Assembly (NCBI GenBank): GCA_946885545.1
Contig: CAMPGP010000105.1
Coordinates: 1-7,262 of the forward strand
Direction: 5' to 3'
DNA length: 7,262 nucleotides
Source: an uncultured Altererythrobacter sp.
GTDB taxonomy: Bacteria; Pseudomonadota; Alphaproteobacteria; Sphingomonadales; Sphingomonadaceae
Positions 1-5,206 of this stretch are shown here, piece by piece. Position numbers and translations under genes: made by a program. The notes under the pieces are model-generated. The model did no database searches and was not told the DNA's origin. It was given only the letters and a program-made list of their open reading frames with translations. Positions within the stretch are counted from its first letter, which is position 1. Each line of letters begins with the position of its first letter.

Positions 1-1
1 C

Positions 2-985
2 GGGGCCGGTGCGGACCGCGGTGATCTCGCCCTTGACGTTGAAATCGTCGAGCACCGTCTCGAGCAGGCGCGCGTTGCGCTCGAGCGCGAGCTTGTCGAG
101 TTTGGGGCCCTTGTCGGCCGACGGCTCCTCGAGGATGTCGAGGCTCGGCAGTTCGAAGGCCGCGAACATGTCGCGCTGCTTGTCCTTGGCGAGGTTCGCG
201 CGCTTCGGCGGGGCGCTCCGTTCGGCGATCTCGGGCGCCCGGCGCGGCGTGGCAGGCGTCTCGTCGTCCTCCGCTTCCGCCGGAGCGGGCGCGGCGCGGC
301 GGCGCTGCCGGGGGAGGAAGGGAATGTCGCGCTGCGGCAAGCTGGGCGCGCGCTTGAGGAACATCGGCAGCGTCAGCAGGGCGCGCCAGTCGAGCGCGAA
401 CACCCGCGTCAGCAGCGCGACGCCGCCCGCGAGCGCGGCAAGCGCGAGGCCGAGGATCGCCCACCCCTGGACCCCTTCGGGCAGGCGCGCGGCGACCGCC
501 TCCACCGCCGCGGCACCGAGCAGGCCGGTGATCCCGCCCATCGACGCGGGCAGCGATCCGCCCGGCCCCTCGAACGCGAGCGCGAGCACGGTCGAGATCA
601 GCGCCATGGAAACCAGCAGCATTGCCACCGGGCGCAGCCAATGCGTATCGGTGTCGCGATCTTCCTCCTCCACGTCGCGCCACAGCTTGCGCGCGCAGAC
701 GTAGAGCAGCGGCAGCAGCAGCGCGGCGGTGAGGCCGAACAGGAACAGCGCGCGCTCCGCCGCCCAGGCGCCGCTCGCACCCATCCAGTTGCCGATGTCG
801 TTGCCGGCCGCCGCGGTCGAGGGACTCGGGTCGGTCTGGGTGTAGCTGACCAGCGCGAGGGTGAGGAATACCGTGGCCGCGAACAGCACCAGCGCGCCCG
901 CCATCTGCGCGGCACGCCGCATCGAGCGCCGCAAGGCGGCGCGCCAGTCTGTCGCGGGCGATTTCCCGACTGCCCGGGTGGCCAT
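2..985 (-). CDS. ftsK: DNA translocase FtsK, N-terminal part (truncated by window edge)
   Basis: FtsK anchors at the division septum and pumps DNA to clear the terminus region during cell division. The 328 visible residues read without a break into the left edge. Seen: four hydrophobic segments at about residues 29-48, 78-98, 119-138 and 174-197, matching the FtsK 4TM domain. The first periplasmic loop has the family-like DPSPSTAAAG then NWMG. A short charged, Pro/Ala-rich linker follows (about 209-290), far shorter than the E. coli linker. The start of the motor's alpha domain (LERNARLLETVLDDFNVKGE, then ITAVRTGP) ends the visible part. The Walker motor and gamma domain lie outside. Start: tandem ATGs at 988 and 985 and an in-frame ATG at 1018 compete. 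I chose 985 because AGGGGAAG sits at a workable distance before it, while the 1018 ATG has no purine-rich site. An in-frame TGA at 1042-1040, the stop of the upstream gene, bounds the frame. Likely cotranscribed with that gene. Confidence 0.93.
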   Translation of the reverse strand, partial: MATRAVGKSPATDWRAALRRSMRRAAQMAGALVLFAATVFLTLALVSYTQTDPSPSTAAAGNDIGNWMGASGAWAAERALFLFGLTAALLLPLLYVCARKLWRDVEEEDRDTDTHWLRPVAMLLVSMALISTVLALAFEGPGGSLPASMGGITGLLGAAAVEAVAARLPEGVQGWAILGLALAALAGGVALLTRVFALDWRALLTLPMFLKRAPSLPQRDIPFLPRQRRRAAPAPAEAEDDETPATPRRAPEIAERSAPPKRANLAKDKQRDMFAAFELPSLDILEEPSADKGPKLDKLALERNARLLETVLDDFNVKGEITAVRTGP

Positions 986-988
986 CAT

Positions 989-996
989 CTTCCCCT
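989..996 (-). promoter_or_regulatory. Ribosome binding site of ftsK
   Basis: On the minus strand the sequence AGGGGAAG directly precedes the tandem start ATGATG. The G-rich core lies too close to the first ATG (988) but at a more usual distance from the second (985), which favours the second as start. The same 54-bp gap between the upstream stop and ftsK also holds an odd palindrome at 1026-1038 (GCGGGA, one base, TCCCGC). This is too tight to fold as a good hairpin and has no T-tract, so I do not call it a terminator. Confidence 0.5.
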
Positions 997-1039
997 GCTT
1001 CCCGTGTCGCGCCACCATGCGCCCGGCGGGACTCCCGCG

Positions 1040-1600
1040 TCAAGAATCCTGCGTTGGTCCGTTGTCCCGGGCGAGACCGTCGATCGCGGCCCAGCGGGGC
1101 CAGTCGAGTTCGGCGGCGCGCTCCGCGGTCATCCCGCCGAGCGCGATCACCGGCATGCGCGCCAGCGCGGCGAGCGCGCGGAACCGCAGCGGGCCGAGCG
1201 TCGCGGCGTCGGGATGGGTGCGCGTTGCGAAGACCGGCGAGAGCGCGACCGCGTCGGCCCGGATCGCGTTCGCCGCCTCGATCTCGCGCGCGTCGTGCGC
1301 GGTGGCGATCCGCAGGCGACCGTTGCCCGGGCCGATCCTGCGCGCGGGACCGTAGAGCCCATCGGCACCCCAGGCGCGCGCCTCGCCCGCGCTCCCCGAG
1401 AGGACGACGCGGTGCCCGCACTCGCGCGCGATCGCCGTGAGTTCCGCGAACCGGTCGCGGCGCGCCTCGGCGGTAAGGTGGTAGTGGCGGAAGACGAAGG
1501 CCGAACCGCGCGGCAGCGCCCGCAGCGCGCGGTCGAGCGAGGCATCGTTGCGCGCGTCGGACATCAGCCACAGCTTGGGGAGAGACTGGCCTTGGATCAC
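1040..1600 (-). CDS. ThiE/TenI-like TIM-barrel protein (annotated in relatives as thiamine phosphate synthase)
   Basis: Thiamine phosphate synthase joins HMP-pyrophosphate to thiazole phosphate. This 186-residue protein has the fold's landmarks: first strand LPKLWLMSDAR (residues 7-17), a GADG turn (78-81), ATAHDAREIEAA (99-110, aligning with the STHT helix), DAVALSPVFATRT (116-128, aligning with the GP.FPT.T loop) and VIALGGM (151-157), the conserved phosphate-binding glycine loop. Several catalytic positions differ: QLREK is replaced by VFRHY (36-40), the INDR motif by LSGS (67-70), and HLGQ by LYGP (82-85). It is also shorter than the usual roughly 210 residues. The function is therefore uncertain: a divergent synthase, a TenI-like protein or a non-catalytic relative. 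Start: GTG at 1600 keeps the first strand, whereas the next ATG at 1564 would remove it. No Shine-Dalgarno sequence precedes either. The gene is divergent from yggS and 54 bp ahead of ftsK in the same orientation. I see none of thiC, thiG or thiD nearby. Confidence 0.8.
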   Translation of the reverse strand: MIQGQSLPKLWLMSDARNDASLDRALRALPRGSAFVFRHYHLTAEARRDRFAELTAIARECGHRVVLSGSAGEARAWGADGLYGPARRIGPGNGRLRIATAHDAREIEAANAIRADAVALSPVFATRTHPDAATLGPLRFRALAALARMPVIALGGMTAERAAELDWPRWAAIDGLARDNGPTQDS

Positions 1601-1622
1601 GCGGGCGCTATAGCGCGTCGTT
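1601..1622. promoter_or_regulatory. Divergent promoter region with 12-bp palindrome between the ThiE-like gene and yggS
   Basis: Only 22 bp separate the GTG at 1600 (minus strand) from the ATG at 1623 (plus strand). In it, GCGCTATAGCGC (1605-1616) is a perfect palindrome. Each strand therefore carries TATAGC, a plausible -10 element, 8 bp before the yggS ATG and 6 bp before the GTG. Neither start has a Shine-Dalgarno sequence. This geometry would fit two back-to-back leaderless transcripts. Alternatively the palindrome could be an operator for both genes. No convincing -35 box is visible on either side, so the promoter call is an inference from spacing and the TATAG core. Confidence 0.4.
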
Positions 1623-2285
1623 ATGGAAAACCCAGACACCCCGCTCGAGAAAGTCCGCGCCTCCATCGCCAGGACGTGCAAGGTCGCGCGCCGCAATCCG
1701 GGCGAAGTCACGCTCGTCGCGGTGAGCAAGATGCAGCCCGCCTCCGCGATCGAGCCGCTGTTGCTCGAAGGGCACCGCGTGTTCGGCGAGAACCGCGTGC
1801 AGGAGGCGCAGGAGAAGTGGCCTGCCTTGCGCGAGGCGCATCCGGCAGTGCAGTTGCATCTGGTCGGGCGGCTCCAGTCGAACAAGGCGGACGACGCGGT
1901 GGCCATGTTCGACTGCATTCATTCACTCGATCGGCCGAGCCTCGTGGCTGCGCTGGGCAAGGCGATGGACAAGGCGGACAAGCGCGTGCCGTGCTTCGTG
2001 CAGGTCGACGTGGGCGAGGAAGCGCAGAAGGGTGGCTGCCCCGTCGGCGAACTGCCGGCGCTGCTCGCCCAGGCGCGCGATGCCGGCATTCCCATCGCCG
2101 GGCTGATGTGCATCCCCCCGCTCGACATCGAGCCCGCGCCGTTCTTCGCGCTGCTCGACAAGCTGGCGCGCGATCACGGGCTGGAGGGCCTGAGCATGGG
2201 CATGAGCGGTGACTACGAGACGGCGATCATGCTCGGCGCGACCCACGTGCGCGTGGGGACGGCGCTGTTCGGGGAACGCGCATAA
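1623..2285 (+). CDS. yggS: Pyridoxal phosphate homeostasis protein YggS (PROSC family)
   Basis: YggS/PROSC proteins are cytosolic, non-enzymatic PLP-binding proteins that buffer vitamin B6 and affect amino-acid metabolism. The 220-residue product has the complete family signature. LVAVSK carries the PLP-linking lysine at K36, the same number as in E. coli. GENRVQE lies at about 55-61, followed by the HLVGRLQSNK strand. MCIPP stands in the usual MTI.P place. SMGMSGDYETAI contacts the cofactor phosphate, and VRVGTALFG ends the fold. The length is normal (E. coli about 234). The ATG at 1623 gives the expected N-terminal helix, but no ribosome binding site precedes it, suggesting a leaderless mRNA. 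The gene stands alone rather than beside proC as in many bacteria. It is divergent from the ThiE-like gene and ends 3 bp before a strong terminator. The identification is firm. Confidence 0.96.
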   Translation: MENPDTPLEKVRASIARTCKVARRNPGEVTLVAVSKMQPASAIEPLLLEGHRVFGENRVQEAQEKWPALREAHPAVQLHLVGRLQSNKADDAVAMFDCIHSLDRPSLVAALGKAMDKADKRVPCFVQVDVGEEAQKGGCPVGELPALLAQARDAGIPIAGLMCIPPLDIEPAPFFALLDKLARDHGLEGLSMGMSGDYETAIMLGATHVRVGTALFGERA

Positions 2286-2287
2286 GA

Positions 2288-2311
2288 AAGGGGCGCCCGA
2301 GAGCGCCCCTT
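2288..2311. terminator. Bidirectional rho-independent terminator
   Basis: A perfect 9-bp stem (AAGGGGCGC at 2288-2296, GCGCCCCTT at 2303-2311) encloses the 6-nt loop CCGAGA. On the plus strand the tail is TTAATTCATTC; on the minus strand the stem runs into CCCCTTTCTT. It starts 3 bp after the yggS stop and lies 26 bp beyond the stop of the convergent receptor gene, so it can serve both. The T-tracts are short and interrupted, more so on the plus side. Confidence 0.85.
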
Positions 2312-2336
2312 AATTCATTCGCGCTGTCGCGGCGTA

Positions 2337-5066
2337 TCAGAACTCGCCGCGCACCGTGATGCCGTAGGTCCGCGGCTCTGCGAGGAACGCCGAGAAGGTC
2401 TGCTGCGGCGCCACGAACGGAGTGTTGAACGCGACCTGGGTGTAGTCCTTGTCGAACAGGTTCTGGACCCAGCCCTCGACCGCGAAGCGGCCCGCGATGT
2501 TGGTCACGCCGACCCGGCCGTTGACGATGAAGAAGCTGTCCTGCTCCTTGCCGTAGAGCAGGTCCGAGCCCGTGTTGTAGTCGTCCGCCAAACGGGCATT
2601 GAAGAACACCAGCCCGCGCAATCCCCCCGGCGTCAGCTCGGGGGTCCACGAGACCGACGAGGTGGCGACCCATTCGGGCGCGTTCGACAGGTTGTCGCCC
2701 GGCAGCAGGCGCAACGCCGGATCGAGCGGCGCGCCAGAATCGTTGCCGATCAGGTCGTTCTCGTAGCTCGTGTCCGAATAGGTCACGCCGAAGGTGAAGC
2801 CGAGGTCGCGGATCGGGTTGAGCGTTGCCTCGAGCTCGATACCCTGCGCGATCACGCCGGGCACCACGTTGTCCGCAGAACACCCGCCGGTGGCGGCACT
2901 CGCATCCTGGTCCCCTCCGCCGAGATCGTCGGAGCAGGCGTTGACGTTCTGAACCAGGAAGACCGAGCCGTTGAACGTGTTGAGCTGGAAGTTCGAGAAT
3001 TCCTGCCGGAACGCGGCCACGCTGACGCCGAACTGTCGGGTCGAATACTTCGCGCCGATCTCGAACGCGTCGACCGTTTCCTCGTCGAACTGCAGGTTGC
3101 CGACGTTGATGTTGGCAGCGTTGAAGAAAATCGGGTTGGCCAGCGCCGACCGGTCGAGGTTGAAGCCGCCCGCCTTGTAGCCGCGCGAATACGAGCCGTA
3201 GAGCAGGAGGTCGTCGGTCGGCTTCCAGCTCAGCACCGCCGTGCCGGTGAACTCGTCCTCGTCGCGCGTGTCGTCGAGCGAGACGCCATCGAGCTCGGAC
3301 GTCGAGTTGCCCTGGCACGAGAGGGCGATCAGGCCGCCCGCCAGGCCCGCCAGCGAAGGCACCCCGAGCAGCCCCCCGAGCAGCCCCCGGTTGGTCGGGC
3401 AGACGGTGTTGTCGTTGCCGAATGTGGCGTCGAAGTCCTTGGTCTCGTTGGTGTAACGCAGGCCGAGGGTCAGATCGACGGTGTCGGTGACGTGGAAGAT
3501 GTTGTGCGTGAAGAGCGCGAAGTTCTCGCTCTGCTGATTGTAGACGTCACCCGTACCGCCAGCGTCGGAAATGCTGCCGAGGTTGTTGATCGCGGCGAGG
3601 ATCGCGGGCGTCGCCGCGCCGAATGCCGGGGTGCCGGTGAGCGTGCCGTCGAGTGCCGCGACGTTGGGACCGAGGCAGTTCTGCGCCGACGGATTGGCCA
3701 AAGCCGGGTTGATCGCAAGCGCGATGCGGCAGGCGACGAACGTGCCGTACTGTTCGCCGAAGCGCAGGTTGTCGCGCACCTGCAGCTTTTCGTTGGCGTA
3801 GAAGCCGCCGATCAGCCAGTCGAGCCGGTCGTTGAAGGCGCTGCCCTGCAGGCGCAGTTCCTGGGTGAAAGTCTTGAACGAGCGCGCTCCGGCATTCTCG
3901 CCCGGCTCGCGGTAGAGGATGTCGACCTGGGTGTAATCGGTGTCCGAACCCTGGTTGTTCGCATATTCGCGATAGCCGGTGATCGAGGTCAGCGAGGCGT
4001 TGCCGAAGTCCCAGTTGAGCTCGCCCGAGACGCCATAGTCCTCGGTCTCGCCATCGTAGGACCGGCCGGGGGTGACGTAGATGTCGCGATCGAACGTTCC
4101 GTTGTTGAGCGCGGCCGGATTCTGCCCGAGCGCAATCATGATCGGGATGATCGGGTTGCTGGTGCTGGTGAGCGGCGCACCGTTGGTCGGCCGGGCGAAC
4201 GAATCGAGCCCGGGGCTGACTCGCGCGAGCGGCGCGAAGTCGGTCTGCACCCAGGTCGCGGCGCAGCACGCCTCGTCCTTCTTCGAGTAGTCGGCGACCA
4301 GGCGGAAGCTGAGCGTGTCGCTCGGCTCGAACAACAGCTGACCGCGCAGGAGATAGCGATCGCGATTGTTGATCGTCGTGTCGTTGACGACGTCATTGTA
4401 GAAGCCGTCGCGCTTGAAATAGACCCCGTCGACGCGCGCCGCGATCGTTTCGCCGATCGGCGCGTTGATGCCCGCCTCGGCACGGATCGAATCGAAGTTG
4501 CCGTAGCTGAAGGCGCCGTAGCCCGAGAGTTCGAATTCCGGCGGCGCGGTGTAGACGCTGATCAGGCCGGCCGAGGCGTTGCGCCCGCCGAGCGTGCCCT
4601 GCGGGCCGCGCAGGATCTCGATCCGGTCGATCGGGCCGAGCTCGCTCAGCGCGTTGCCCGAGCGCGAGCGGTACACGCCGTCGACGAAGACCGCGACCGA
4701 GCTTTCGAGCCCCGGGTTGTCGCCCACCGTGCCGATGCCGCGGATACGGGCGGAGCCGTTCGCCTCGTTACCGGTCGAGGACACCAGGAGCGAAGGGGCG
4801 ACCTGGTTGAGTTCGCGGATGTCGTTGGTGCCGGATTTCTCGAGCAGCTCGCCCGACACCGCCGAGACCGCCACCGGCACATCGGCCAGCGACTGCTCGC
4901 GGCCCTGCGCGGTGACCACGATGACCGGGCCCGATTCCTCGTCGGGTGCCTGAGCCTCGACAGGGGGCTGCGGCTCTTGCGTGTCCTGAGCCAGCGCGAC
5001 CTGGGGCAGGCAGGCGATCCCCGCACCGGCCAGGGCGAGCGCGCGAACGGATACCTTGCGAGTCAT
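2337..5066 (-). CDS. TonB-dependent outer-membrane receptor, substrate unknown
   Basis: These receptors import scarce ligands (siderophores, haem, vitamin B12, glycans, aromatics) across the outer membrane using TonB/ExbBD energy. The 909-residue product has a signal peptide with cleavage likely after ALA-26, an acidic Pro-rich spacer, a TonB box VIVVTAQ (48-54), a plug domain of about 57-175 and a barrel to the C-terminus, ending ITVRGEF with the terminal Phe typical of outer-membrane barrels. Plug landmarks are IRGIGT (108-113), FVDGVYRSRSG (127-137), DRIEILRGPQGTL (147-159) and GRNASAGLIS (161-170). The usual FGRNTTAG is varied here to GGRNASAG. The barrel holds eight cysteines in four local pairs (267/268, 446/464, 556/584, 711/729). 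The start has a strong ribosome binding site. No transporter, TonB, sigma/anti-sigma or enzyme gene adjoins it, so the ligand cannot be inferred. It is convergent with yggS and lies downstream of glnD in the same orientation, 140 bp apart, probably with its own promoter. Confidence 0.95.
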   Translation of the reverse strand: MTRKVSVRALALAGAGIACLPQVALAQDTQEPQPPVEAQAPDEESGPVIVVTAQGREQSLADVPVAVSAVSGELLEKSGTNDIRELNQVAPSLLVSSTGNEANGSARIRGIGTVGDNPGLESSVAVFVDGVYRSRSGNALSELGPIDRIEILRGPQGTLGGRNASAGLISVYTAPPEFELSGYGAFSYGNFDSIRAEAGINAPIGETIAARVDGVYFKRDGFYNDVVNDTTINNRDRYLLRGQLLFEPSDTLSFRLVADYSKKDEACCAATWVQTDFAPLARVSPGLDSFARPTNGAPLTSTSNPIIPIMIALGQNPAALNNGTFDRDIYVTPGRSYDGETEDYGVSGELNWDFGNASLTSITGYREYANNQGSDTDYTQVDILYREPGENAGARSFKTFTQELRLQGSAFNDRLDWLIGGFYANEKLQVRDNLRFGEQYGTFVACRIALAINPALANPSAQNCLGPNVAALDGTLTGTPAFGAATPAILAAINNLGSISDAGGTGDVYNQQSENFALFTHNIFHVTDTVDLTLGLRYTNETKDFDATFGNDNTVCPTNRGLLGGLLGVPSLAGLAGGLIALSCQGNSTSELDGVSLDDTRDEDEFTGTAVLSWKPTDDLLLYGSYSRGYKAGGFNLDRSALANPIFFNAANINVGNLQFDEETVDAFEIGAKYSTRQFGVSVAAFRQEFSNFQLNTFNGSVFLVQNVNACSDDLGGGDQDASAATGGCSADNVVPGVIAQGIELEATLNPIRDLGFTFGVTYSDTSYENDLIGNDSGAPLDPALRLLPGDNLSNAPEWVATSSVSWTPELTPGGLRGLVFFNARLADDYNTGSDLLYGKEQDSFFIVNGRVGVTNIAGRFAVEGWVQNLFDKDYTQVAFNTPFVAPQQTFSAFLAEPRTYGITVRGEF

Positions 5067-5072
5067 TATGTT

Positions 5073-5080
5073 TCTCCTCC
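5073..5080 (-). promoter_or_regulatory. Ribosome binding site of the TonB-dependent receptor gene
   Basis: On the minus strand GGAGGAGA lies 6 bp before the ATG at 5066, a near-ideal Shine-Dalgarno sequence. It fixes the start and contrasts with the absence of any such site before yggS and the ThiE-like gene. Confidence 0.85.
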
Positions 5081-5098
5081 ACCAAAGACCTCGGTCCG

Positions 5099-5117
5099 GC
5101 GCCGCTTCGCGCGGCGC
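5099..5117 (-). other. GC-rich hairpin in the receptor mRNA leader
   Basis: Seven-base-pair perfect stem (GCGCCGC / GCGGCGC) with a 5-nt loop (GCGAA as read on the minus strand). It sits about 18 bp upstream of the ribosome binding site. No T-tract follows, so it is not a standard terminator. It could stabilise the leader or be incidental in GC-rich DNA. Confidence 0.4.
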
Positions 5118-5122
5118 TCGTT

Positions 5123-5140
5123 GTTGACGCTTGCGTTAAC
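5123..5140. promoter_or_regulatory. Operator-like pseudo-palindrome upstream of the receptor gene
   Basis: GTTGACGC and GCGTTAAC flank a central TT. Seven of eight arm positions are symmetric, the exception being a G/A difference at position 4. It is centred about 66 bp upstream of the receptor ATG, where a repressor site could act. No regulator gene is in the window, and the family that might bind it is unknown. I judge it from symmetry only. Confidence 0.3.
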
Positions 5141-5206
5141 GTGAACTCGCCCGGGAAGAAACAATGTTTTCCACGAACGGGCAAAATCGACCGATATGTG
5201 TTGCAT

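Larger units (their letters stand above)
5067..5206 (-). promoter_or_regulatory. Leader and probable promoter region of the receptor gene
   Basis: This 140-bp gap separates the glnD stop from the receptor start. It is much more AT-rich than the genes around it, especially at 5156-5206. I see no strong glnD terminator, so partial read-through from glnD is possible. It holds two inverted repeats (5123-5140; an odd palindrome AAACAATGTTT at 5159-5169, set inside GGAA and TTCC flanks) and a GC-rich hairpin (5099-5117). No clear -35/-10 pair and no recognisable Fur-type box were found, so the exact promoter is not assigned. Confidence 0.5.

Noticed and set aside
1026..1038. Odd palindrome between the ThiE-like gene and ftsK as a terminator
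   Set aside because: The centre is a single base, leaving at best a 4-bp hairpin, and no T-tract follows on either strand.
1601..1918. Upstream extension of the ThiE-like frame to an ATG at 1918
   Set aside because: The extra 106 codons lie entirely antisense to yggS and look unlike protein. Family members begin just before the LP.LWL strand, which supports GTG at 1600.
641..2212. 523-codon open frame on the plus strand across ftsK, the ThiE-like gene and yggS
   Set aside because: It overlaps three recognised genes in other frames and its translation is Arg/Gly/Ala-rich without motifs.
5124..5129. TTGACG as a plus-strand -35 box
   Set aside because: It lies within the pseudo-palindrome, has no matching -10, and no plus-strand gene lies downstream in the window.
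3492..5144. 550-codon open frame on the plus strand opposite the receptor gene
   Set aside because: The translation is Arg/Ala/Val/Asp-rich with no recognisable domain. The opposite strand encodes a clear TonB-dependent receptor, and long antisense frames are expected at this GC content.
5067..5206. Fur box or iron-responsive site ahead of the receptor
   Set aside because: I could not find a sequence resembling a Fur consensus in this leader, so iron regulation is not claimed.
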